DNA of 64,000 nucleotides, taken from assembly GCF_030734285.1 (NCBI RefSeq), contig NZ_CP132295.1, positions 124,001 to 188,000 of the forward strand. Direction: 5' to 3'. This DNA is from Natronococcus sp. AD-5. Its GTDB lineage: Archaea; Halobacteriota; Halobacteria; Halobacteriales; Natrialbaceae. Under the pieces are notes generated by a model. It did no database searches. It worked only from the letters and a program-made list of their open reading frames with translations, and was not told the origin of the DNA. The position numbers and the translations under genes are program-made. Below, one piece after another: positions 27,132 to 35,216 of this stretch (its first letter is position 1; the number at the start of each line of letters is the position of its first letter).

Positions 27132-27796
27132 TCACTTAGGTGACTCGACTAACTCGGCGATCGCCGCCTGAATCTCGGGAACCCACTCATCCTCGTCGAT
27201 CGTCCGCTGTGCCCAGTGAAGGGAGATGACGACCGGGTAGGGCGTGTCGAACGAGCTCTTCCATATTCCTTTGTGACACAGATCCGCTCCGCCTCCCACT
27301 TGGGTACGCCGAGCGCTTCGAGTGTTCGACTCGTCGCCTGCTTTCCGAGCGTAACGATTCCGATCGGATCACTTGCCTCGATCTCTGCGCGGAGGTAGGT
27401 GCGGCAACACTCGAACGATTGTCTCGTATTCGCCCCGGGAATGCCTCGACCTTGGTCGTGCTTCGTCGGGCATTTAATCGAATCTACAACCCAGACATCG
27501 TCGAGCTCGAGCGTCGTGTGAGCGAGTAACCGATCGATCATCCGGCCACCAGCCGCCTGTGCGAAGCGTGACGTCCATTTCTCCGCATACTCCCGCCAGT
27601 TCTCGTACTCGTCCCAGTCGATGATGTGACGTGGCTCTTCGGTGACGAATATTAGTTCGCCCTCCGGATTCCCGAGTCCCGGATTTACGAGCCTACCCCC
27701 ATGTGTTTCGTGTGCAGAGCAATCAGCACACGTGCCTATTCCCTGCTGTGCGTTCTCTCTAATGGTGTCTGGTCGGTGCATGGATCGCCGCCCCAT
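27132..27796 (-). pseudogene. Fe-S uracil-DNA-glycosylase-like gene with C-terminal frameshift
   Basis: Read from ATG 27796 (or ATG 27781). It has four conserved cysteines in the layout of family 4/5 uracil-DNA glycosylases: GTCADCS near the start, then DSIKCPT and FECCRTYL. It also has the strands LIFVTEEP and IGIVTLGKQAT. After VTKEYG the open frame turns into an Arg/Ser-rich tail ending at 27149. Adding one A in the GGAAGAG at about 27261 restores KSSFDTPYPVVISLHWAQRT, then EDEWVPEIQAAIAELVES with a stop at 27132-27134. So one base has been lost, or the assembly has an error. The active-site loop is VTEEPR rather than a GE(A/S)PG form, so base specificity is uncertain. Confidence 0.7.
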
Positions 27797-27955
27797 ACAA
27801 GGGTACGTTAGCGAGCTACAAAAATATGTTGTATAATATACCATTATTATATTACACATGGAGGGAGTTCCGTAAATTCATGATCGAAATGGTGGGTTCC
27901 AGTTCTCTAATCCAAATCGCATGGAGTTATCCTAATTGAATAACTAATACGGAAT

Positions 27956-28654
27956 ATGACGGCTTACGTTGGTATCGATGCTTGTTCTGCCGGTTGGTTC
28001 GCGTCGATTCTCGAAGACGGCGAATTCGAAACGACACGCTATCAAACCTTCGACGACGTCTGGGAGGTTCATTCGAGCGCAGACCGGATCCTCGTCGATA
28101 TTCCGATCGGCCTTCCCGAAGAGGGAACACGAACGTGTGATACGGACGCACGCGCACTTCTGGGATGTCGTGGCGTCTCCGTCTTCGATACAATTTGTCG
28201 CCCGCTCCTCGCACTCGAGGACTATGAGACGGCGAATGAGCGATACCGAGAACTCGCGGGGAAGGGGCTTACGAAGCAGGCGTGGTATCTCCGTGAGAAA
28301 ATTGAGCAGGTAGATGCGGTCGTGAGAAACGACGAGCGAACAATCGATGTAATCTACGAGAGCCATCCCGAGCTCTGCTTCTATAGCCTAAACGATCGAA
28401 ATCCGGTCGCCTACTCGAAATCATCCGACCGTGGACGATCGAAGCGGCTCGGCCTTCTCTCAGAGTCGTTCGAGCACGCCGAGCCGATGTACGAGAACGC
28501 GGAGGTGGAGTATTTACGGAAAAACGTCGCACGGGACGATATCCTCGATTCGATGGTGCTTGCAGTTGCAGCACGATCCGATCTCGTTTCCCTCCCTACG
28601 GATGGTACTGACAGAGATCCATGGATGAAGATCTGGTATCCCAAACCAGAGTAA
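27956..28654 (+). CDS. DUF429-family protein
   Basis: 232 aa. Typical landmarks are GIDACSAGWFASIL at the N-terminus, VDIPIGLPE (about residues 47-55), CRGVSVFDT, YESHPELCFYSL and a C-terminal DDILDSMVLAVAA. The fold is RNase-H-like with acidic residues at Asp8, Asp48 and Asp194 or so. Family members are conserved in haloarchaea, but their substrate is unknown. It is a single gene, convergent with nothing and followed by an AT-rich gap. Confidence 0.85.
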   Translation: MTAYVGIDACSAGWFASILEDGEFETTRYQTFDDVWEVHSSADRILVDIPIGLPEEGTRTCDTDARALLGCRGVSVFDTICRPLLALEDYETANERYRELAGKGLTKQAWYLREKIEQVDAVVRNDERTIDVIYESHPELCFYSLNDRNPVAYSKSSDRGRSKRLGLLSESFEHAEPMYENAEVEYLRKNVARDDILDSMVLAVAARSDLVSLPTDGTDRDPWMKIWYPKPE

Positions 28655-28870
28655 TCGAAAAGCGAAGAGAGGATGAGACGATTCCCGTTCGGTTATCTTG
28701 CGATAGATTCAAAATGTTGATGATTTCTTATGTTTTGTGATAGTCATAGATTAGTATATAATATGAACGGTAGCAAGAAGAGATAAATAATAGGAAAGAA
28801 TACAAAAATAGCATGTGGTTTGAGATTGGTTTAGTATCGATCGTAGCATTTTCTTTTTTTTCTTATAGGA

Positions 28871-29065
28871 GTGAGTAGGACTCCTATTAAGGTAGCAGCA
28901 ATACTCACAGTTTTTGACACCATGGTGGCCGCTCTTATTGAAAATACTATTGGATTTCCGCGAGAATACTTCGGCCAAGTCATCATTCTCGCTGTAATAG
29001 TTGCGGTGGTTAGCCTATTCGTTGGTGTGAAGATTAAAGAAATATGGATTAATGATTTTGACTAA
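28871..29065 (+). CDS. small two-helix membrane protein
   Basis: 64 aa from GTG 28871. The upstream GGAG touches the GTG, so the start is uncertain and ATG 28922 would give a 48-aa form. Segments IKVAAILTVFDTMVAALIE and GQVIILAVIVAVVSLFVGV are membrane-spanning, with a short polar loop (FPREYF) and a charged tail (KIKEIWINDFD). The gene lies in a markedly AT-rich island preceded by a T-run at 28850-28863, suggesting separate origin. Function unknown. Confidence 0.55.
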   Translation: MSRTPIKVAAILTVFDTMVAALIENTIGFPREYFGQVIILAVIVAVVSLFVGVKIKEIWINDFD

Positions 29066-29646
29066 ATTTATAGAATGAATCATTCAACACGAAGACCTCG
29101 AATATAAAATCCGGATGAATATCGTGGACTACACGGGTATGATTCCTATCTCGCGGAGGCAGAGCCGCTTCTTATCGGCCTCGCACAGGATGCGTAACCA
29201 TCTACTCTCTTCAATCATTCAGGTGCACCGGAGGATGCGCCGATCAAACTAAAAGACCGTCAATTCGAAACGTTATCAGAGTAGCTTCCGTTCCTAACTC
29301 GTACGTACTAGAGCTCTATACGTGGGAATGAAGAATAGACCGCGTTCGATGGTGCCATTCTGATTTCAGTTCATTCAAACTCTAAATTTCATTCGAATAT
29401 ATTACCATTCATTTTATGACTGTCTATAGACCAGAAACTGATATCGGCGATGTCGGTCGCTACACTCACTACCTCACTAAAGGCGGATTCCCAGTCGAAA
29501 TCGGGTCGTAAAATCTCGTATTCTTCTTCGGCAAACTCCTGAATGTCCGAAATTCTGCCTCACAGGGCGGAATCCATCTTGTTCCTATATCCTCATTACT
29601 CAAAGAAAGATTATAAAGGTTAGAACACTCTGTGTCAGATATCATT
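29066..29646. other. gene-poor gap before the PIN-fusion gene
   Basis: Nothing convincing in 580 bases. A 31-codon frame at 29416-29511 (MTVYRPETDIGDVGRY, THYLTKGGFPVEIG) and a short frame near 29148 (YDSYLAEAEPLLIGLAQDA) look like leftovers of genes. The last 30 bases are AT-rich and probably hold the next gene's promoter. Confidence 0.4.
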
Positions 29647-31143
29647 ATGGATGTTCTCGTAGACACGAATATTCTAATTCATCGGGAGAGCGACGATGTC
29701 GTTCCTGAGCCCCTCCGAGAATTAGAGCGATCGCTTAACGAGGAGGGCCATAGAAAACTTGTCCACCCGCTGTCCGTAAGAGAAATCCGGCAAGATCCAA
29801 ATGAGGAGCGACGAGAGAAGGCTGAGTCTAGAGTTGAGACGTATGTCCAACTCTCGTATCCTCCGACACCGAGTGGCAGTAATTCGCAATTCCGAGAAAT
29901 CATTCCAAAGGCGTCTAACTCTAACGATCAAGTAGATAATATGCTGCTCTTCGCAGTCTATGATGACGCCGTTGACTTTCTCATTACCGAAGATCGGGAA
30001 ATGCATCGAAAGGCACTAGAACTCGGGATCCAGGATCGCACCTTTACCATCGAAGAAGGTAAAGAGTACTTTGCAGAGGATCGCCCGCAAATTCGTGGCC
30101 CTATGGCAATTCATCGTACAACCTTTGGTGATCTTGATCTCGATGACCCGCTCTTTGATTCGCTCAAAGAGGAATATGAGGAATTCATCTCATGGGCACA
30201 ATCAAAGGGGGATCGCCCGGCGTGGGTTAATTATACCGAGGATGGATCACTCGGCGCGATTCTCATCTTGAAGCCACGCGAAACTGAAAACATAGGCACT
30301 GACCCACCACTCGGACGAGACACTCGTCTGAAGATATCGACACTAAAGGTCGGAGAGGCTCGCTGGGGATCGAAGGTAGGGGAGCTACTCATCTCTATCG
30401 CGATTCGAGAGACAATTAACTCAGAACTTGATCAGGTATATCTCACCCACTATATTCACGAAGAGGATTACCTTGTTGATCTCATTGAGTCGTATGGATT
30501 TGAACATGCCTCGAATAAGGATGATGGCGAAGCGATTTTTCTTAAGCGCCTCACACCGCCTATCGGTGCTGATCCGGATCCGCTCGAAATGGCGAGTCGA
30601 TACTATCCATCTTTCTACGATGGGCCGAATATCGAGAAGTTCATCGTTCCAATCCGACCTACGTATCACAACAAGCTCTTCACTAGTTACCAGAAACGCC
30701 AACCACCACTACATGAGTTTTCTGGAGAGTCCCACTCCGAGGGGAACGCTATCAGAAAAGCGTATCTTAGTAACTCTACAACTAGAAGGATTGACCCGGG
30801 TGATCTCCTTTTATTCTACCGGTCAGTAGATCACCAAGAAGTAACTTCACTTGGGATCTGTGAGCAGGTGGAATATGGATTAACTGATCCGGATGAAGTC
30901 TCTAGAATAGTTGGAAAGCGGTCCGTTTTCTCAGAACGAGAAGTTGAGGAGCTAGCAACATCACCTACGACGGTCTTACTATTCTCATGGCACTTCGACT
31001 TGCCGAATCCTATCTCGTATGAACGACTACGTGAAAACGACGTGTTAGCTGGCCCGCCGCAAGTCATGCAGAAACTGGATGAACAGGGTTATAGGTACAT
31101 ACAGGAACAAGGAAATATCGATGAACGCTTTGCTCGCCATTAA
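29647..31143 (+). CDS. PIN domain - GNAT-like - EVE/ASCH-like fusion protein
   Basis: 498 aa from ATG 29647 (GTG 29632 is possible). Residues 1-125 are a PIN nuclease domain: DVLVDTNILIHR with Asp6, HPLSVREIRQD, NDQVDNMLLFAVYD and DFLITEDREMHRKA provide the acidic cluster. Residues about 190-290 resemble a GNAT acetyltransferase (LKISTLKVGEARWGSKVGELL, QVYLTHYIHEEDYLVDLIES, YGFEH). The C-terminal 150 residues contain GDLLLFYRSVDHQEVTSLGI and a following strand/helix pattern like EVE or ASCH reader folds. The start of the ASCH gene lies inside the last 23 bases, so they are coupled. It may be a toxin, an RNA-modifying nuclease or a defence effector. Confidence 0.72.
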   Translation: MDVLVDTNILIHRESDDVVPEPLRELERSLNEEGHRKLVHPLSVREIRQDPNEERREKAESRVETYVQLSYPPTPSGSNSQFREIIPKASNSNDQVDNMLLFAVYDDAVDFLITEDREMHRKALELGIQDRTFTIEEGKEYFAEDRPQIRGPMAIHRTTFGDLDLDDPLFDSLKEEYEEFISWAQSKGDRPAWVNYTEDGSLGAILILKPRETENIGTDPPLGRDTRLKISTLKVGEARWGSKVGELLISIAIRETINSELDQVYLTHYIHEEDYLVDLIESYGFEHASNKDDGEAIFLKRLTPPIGADPDPLEMASRYYPSFYDGPNIEKFIVPIRPTYHNKLFTSYQKRQPPLHEFSGESHSEGNAIRKAYLSNSTTRRIDPGDLLLFYRSVDHQEVTSLGICEQVEYGLTDPDEVSRIVGKRSVFSEREVEELATSPTTVLLFSWHFDLPNPISYERLRENDVLAGPPQVMQKLDEQGYRYIQEQGNIDERFARH

Positions 31144-31597
31144 GCCAGAATTCGCGGAGAAGATTCTATCTGGCAAGAAACAATATGAGTTTCGCCGTAC
31201 AGTCTTCCGCGATACGGCAGAGATTGAGCTAATATATCTCTATGCGTCCTCTCCGCTCAAAGAAATTGTGGGGCTATTTACGAGCGAACGAATCATTGAA
31301 GCACCACCGGAAGAGCTCTGGGAACTCTATGGATCAGAGTCCGGGATCGAAAATCGTGATCGATTTATGACTTATTTCGATGGTGTCGATACTGGATTTG
31401 CCATTGAGGTCAATGATACGCATCGATTCCAGCAGTCGGTCGATCCAAATATAGATTTTAACGGCTTCTCTCCTCCGATGTCTTTCAACTATCTTGATGA
31501 TAGGGAGAACGAAATCCTCCGGCAGCACGTTCCAAGATCATTTCGGGAAAAAACCGCACCGACGAAGCTAACACGATATACCTCGGACCAAGCTTGA
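31121..31597 (+). CDS. ASCH-domain protein coupled to the PIN fusion
   Basis: 158 aa from ATG 31121. The start LLAIKPEFAEKILSGKKQYEFRR carries the GxKxxExR signature of ASCH domains (around residues 19-26), and IYLYASSPLKEIVGLF is the following strand pair. ASCH proteins bind or hydrolyse modified nucleosides or RNA. The gene overlaps the PIN-GNAT gene by 23 bases, so the products are made together. The type I restriction operon begins 270 bases downstream in the same direction. Confidence 0.8.
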   Translation: MNALLAIKPEFAEKILSGKKQYEFRRTVFRDTAEIELIYLYASSPLKEIVGLFTSERIIEAPPEELWELYGSESGIENRDRFMTYFDGVDTGFAIEVNDTHRFQQSVDPNIDFNGFSPPMSFNYLDDRENEILRQHVPRSFREKTAPTKLTRYTSDQA

Positions 31598-31866
31598 AAA
31601 AGTCTAATCGAGTACCTCGGTTGTAATTCGACTACAGTTACACAGTTCTGATGCTCTAGCGAGATAGTAAACAGACACTTTATTAATTGAAGCAGGATTC
31701 CTGCATTAGATTCGTTGAGGTGCCTTTGAGGAATATCTTAGTGAAGAATCTTAGTAAAGACTCCTTACGCTCTCCTCCACGTCTCATAGCCCTCCGAACC
31801 CGGTATGCTAACCTCTGATAGGAAGTCCGCATCACTTATCAATCTCAATTGCCATCCCTGGTATAG

Positions 31867-33855
31867 ATGGTCGAGAATTTCAACGAGAAGGCTGATTTTA
31901 TCTGGTCTATTGCAGACCTTCTCCGGGGAGACTACAAGCAGTCCGAGTATCAAAAAGTCATTCTACCGCTAACGGTCCTTCGTCGGCTCGACTGCGTGAC
32001 CGAGCCGAATAAAGAGAAAGTGCTCGAACGACACGAGCAGCTCCAAGAGCAAGGGATCGCGAACGTCGCGCCACTACTAAAGAAAGCGTCGGGAGAGAGG
32101 GTATACAACACTAGCGAGTACACGTTCGAGTCGCTATGCAACGATCCTGATCAGATCGCGAGCAATCTTCAGTACTATATCAACTCGTACGACGAGGAGA
32201 CGAAGGCAATCTTCGACAAGTTCGATTTCGATCACCAGATCCGACGCCTTGACGAGGCTGACCTTCTCTACAAGGTAGTCCGGCAATTCGCGGAGATCGA
32301 TCTTCATCCCGACGAAGTACCAAACGAAGAGATGGGGTATATCTATGAAGAGCTCATCCGGAAATTCAATGAACTCAGTAACGAGACCGCCGGGGAGCAC
32401 TTCACACCTCGCGAAGTAATCGAGCTGATGGTGAACCTCATCTTCGACGAGGACGACGAAGTGTTGACCGAGGAAGGCGCAGTCCGCACGGTCTACGACC
32501 CGGCCTGTGGGACCGGTGGGATGCTCAGCGTCGCAGAGGACCATGTCCGGAGATTCAACGAAGAAGCGAACCTCCACGTTTTCGGTCAGGAGCTGAACCC
32601 GGAGAGTTACGCCGTTTGCAATTCCGACATGCTGATCAAGGGCCAGGAACCCGAGAACATCGCCTACGGAAACTCCTTTACCGAAGATGGGTTCCCGAAT
32701 AAGAAGTTCGACTATATGTTGTCGAATCCTCCGTTCGGCGTCTCTTGGAAGAAAGTCAAGGACGAAATCGAGAGAGAACATGAAGAACAGGGGTTCGCCG
32801 GTCGATTTGGAGCGGGTACTCCACGTGTCAACGACGGGGCGTTCCTCTTCCTCCAGCACATGATCAGTAAGATGAAGCCCCCAGAGGAGGGGGGATCTCG
32901 GATTGCAATCGTGTTCAATGGATCGCCGCTGTTCAATGGCGGTCCGAATAGCGGTGAATCGGCAATTCGGCGATGGATTATTGAGAACGACTGGCTAGAG
33001 GGTATCGTCGGTCTACCTGAGAACCTATTCTATAACACGGGCATCCGAACGTACATCTGGGTGCTCTCAAATAATAAGCCCGAGCACCGTGAAGGCAAAG
33101 TCCAGCTCATCGATGCACGGGATCTGTACGAGGAGATGGACGAGAGCCTCGGCGACAAGCGCCACAGGCTTACTGAGGACCATATCAAGGAGATTACTCG
33201 TATCTTTGGCGACCTCGAAGCTAATGGACGGTCAAAAGTAGTCGATAACGAAGAATTCGGATATCGCCGTATCGTCATCGATCAACCGCTTCAACTCCGG
33301 TTCCAAGTTAGTGAAGAGCGTATCGACGATCTCGACGACGAACGGGCATTTTCGAATCGTGACGAGGAGGTTCAAGGGCGTATCAAAGAAGCACTTTCAG
33401 AGATGGACACGGAAAAGGTTTGGATGGACCGAGAGTCGTTCCTCAACGATGTCGAGCTTCAGTTGAACATGGCTGGGCTTGATGTTCGGGACAGCGTGTA
33501 CAACGCTATTGAGCGCGTAATGGGCGAGCGTGATCCGGACGCAGAAATCTGTCGTGATGGGAATGGGAACCCCGAACACGATAGTGATTTGCGTGAACGT
33601 GAACGAATACCTCTCGGAACAAATCCTCAAGAATATTTTGAGAAGGAGGTGTCTCCGTATTTAGAGAACGCCTGGGTTAATGAGAGTGGCAAATACCATG
33701 ATGAGAAAGACGGAAAGCTAGGAGTTGTAGGTTATGAAATCAACTTCGATAGGCATTTTTTCGAATATGAAGAACCACGATCTATTGACGCAATTGATAA
33801 GGAGATACAGAACTTGGAGAACGAGATGTCAGAATTAATTCAAAACATAGTATAA
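31867..33855 (+). CDS. hsdM: type I restriction-modification DNA methyltransferase subunit
   Basis: 662 aa. An HsdM N-terminal helical domain (IWSIADLLRGDYKQSEYQKV, LPLTVLRRLDC) precedes the N6-adenine methyltransferase core with the SAM motif DPACGTGGM (211-219) and the catalytic NPPFG (287-291). The stop overlaps the hsdS start by one base (TAATG). The last 85 codons are far richer in A/T than the rest and continue the composition of hsdS, so the C-terminus may have been exchanged together with the specificity subunit. The complex methylates adenine in the bipartite target chosen by HsdS. Confidence 0.95.
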   Translation: MVENFNEKADFIWSIADLLRGDYKQSEYQKVILPLTVLRRLDCVTEPNKEKVLERHEQLQEQGIANVAPLLKKASGERVYNTSEYTFESLCNDPDQIASNLQYYINSYDEETKAIFDKFDFDHQIRRLDEADLLYKVVRQFAEIDLHPDEVPNEEMGYIYEELIRKFNELSNETAGEHFTPREVIELMVNLIFDEDDEVLTEEGAVRTVYDPACGTGGMLSVAEDHVRRFNEEANLHVFGQELNPESYAVCNSDMLIKGQEPENIAYGNSFTEDGFPNKKFDYMLSNPPFGVSWKKVKDEIEREHEEQGFAGRFGAGTPRVNDGAFLFLQHMISKMKPPEEGGSRIAIVFNGSPLFNGGPNSGESAIRRWIIENDWLEGIVGLPENLFYNTGIRTYIWVLSNNKPEHREGKVQLIDARDLYEEMDESLGDKRHRLTEDHIKEITRIFGDLEANGRSKVVDNEEFGYRRIVIDQPLQLRFQVSEERIDDLDDERAFSNRDEEVQGRIKEALSEMDTEKVWMDRESFLNDVELQLNMAGLDVRDSVYNAIERVMGERDPDAEICRDGNGNPEHDSDLRERERIPLGTNPQEYFEKEVSPYLENAWVNESGKYHDEKDGKLGVVGYEINFDRHFFEYEEPRSIDAIDKEIQNLENEMSELIQNIV

Positions 33856-35216
33856 TGACTAGCAGGTACCAAGAAGAAATGGTTGAGTCTAGCGTGGACT
33901 GGATAGGTAAAATTCCAATCCATTGGGACACAGTTCGGATTCGGCTAGTTGCTAGACTGGAATCAGGCCATACTCCAAGTCGATCAGTTGATGAATACTG
34001 GGAAGGCTGTGATATCCCATGGGTCACTACATCGGACATCAAGAAATTTCGCTCATCTCATAAGATGTATCTCAAAGACACCGAAAATAAAATCAACGGA
34101 TTAGGTCTAGAAGATTCAGGGGCTCGTCTATTACCTGAGGGTACTGTGTTCTTATCAAGAACAGCATCCGTTGGTTTCTCTGGAATTATGGACAAGGAAA
34201 TGGCAACTTCTCAAGATTTCGCCAATTGGGTTTGTGGAGATCAAGTAGTCTCGGAATATTTGGTATATATTTTTCGTTCTATGGATCAGGAATTTTCACG
34301 CCTTATGCAAGGGTCAACCCATCAAACTATCTATATGCCTGATATTGAGTCCCTGCAAATGCCTCTTCCCCCAGTGGAAGAACAACAGAAGATCGCATCC
34401 TACCTGAATGATAATGTTAAGAAAATATACGATTTAATACAGAAGAAGGAAAGTTTGATGGATATTTTAGAGGAAAAGCAACAAGCCGTTATTACACAAA
34501 CAGTGACAGAAGGTGTTGATAGTGATTTAGGAATGGAAGATTCTGAAATAGAATGGTTGGATGAAGTTCCTATTCCTTGTGATGTGACCAAATTAAAATA
34601 TATTGTTCAAAGTGATACACCAGTATATGGTATTCTAAAACCAGGTCCTGAAGTTGAGGATGGTATTCCATATATCGGAGCAGGTGATATTGTCCAAGGG
34701 AGACTTTCTATTGACGAACTCCCAAGAACATCTCCTGAAATTGCGGAAGAATATCAACGCACAAAAATGAACTCAGGGGAGTTAGTCTATGCAATTAGAG
34801 GAAGTTACGGAGATGTAGAAGTCCTTCCAGAAGAGTTATCGGGTGTGAATCTGTCTCGTGATGCGGCGAGGATTTCACCTAAGGATAATATTGATTCAGA
34901 ATGGCTTTGTTGGGCCCTCAAATCAGAGATAGCACAACAACAAGTTGAACTTAGTGCTACTGGATCTGCGGTCAATGGCGTAAACATCGGCGACCTAAAA
35001 CAATTAATACTCCCAGTCCCGCCAATAAAAGAACAAAAAGAAATAGCAGCCTATCTCAATGATTTTGAATCTAAAATTTCTCAGTTAAGAGATGCTATTG
35101 AGGAGGAAATCACTCTCCTCCAGGAAAAGCGACAAGCTCTTATTTGGAAGACGGTCACCGGGAAAATCGATTTAGCAGAGTGGCAACAACATGACTCTAT
35201 AGATATTTCATTATGA
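33855..35216 (+). CDS. hsdS: type I restriction-modification specificity subunit
   Basis: 453 aa with the two-repeat architecture of HsdS: target-recognition domain 1 (about 10-175) beginning WIGKIPIHWDTVRI, conserved helix LPPVEEQQKIASYLNDNVKK (about 176-195), then domain 2 (about 230-395) beginning WLDEVPIPCDVTKL, and conserved helix VPPIKEQKEIAAYLND (about 395-410). Each TRD reads one half of the recognition site, which cannot be predicted here. The gene is much more AT-rich than hsdR and overlaps it by four bases (ATGA). Confidence 0.93.
   Translation: MTSRYQEEMVESSVDWIGKIPIHWDTVRIRLVARLESGHTPSRSVDEYWEGCDIPWVTTSDIKKFRSSHKMYLKDTENKINGLGLEDSGARLLPEGTVFLSRTASVGFSGIMDKEMATSQDFANWVCGDQVVSEYLVYIFRSMDQEFSRLMQGSTHQTIYMPDIESLQMPLPPVEEQQKIASYLNDNVKKIYDLIQKKESLMDILEEKQQAVITQTVTEGVDSDLGMEDSEIEWLDEVPIPCDVTKLKYIVQSDTPVYGILKPGPEVEDGIPYIGAGDIVQGRLSIDELPRTSPEIAEEYQRTKMNSGELVYAIRGSYGDVEVLPEELSGVNLSRDAARISPKDNIDSEWLCWALKSEIAQQQVELSATGSAVNGVNIGDLKQLILPVPPIKEQKEIAAYLNDFESKISQLRDAIEEEITLLQEKRQALIWKTVTGKIDLAEWQQHDSIDISL

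Noticed and set aside
32134-32859. 241-codon frame antisense to hsdM
   Set aside because: Shadow of the methyltransferase core region, which has all its motifs on the plus strand.
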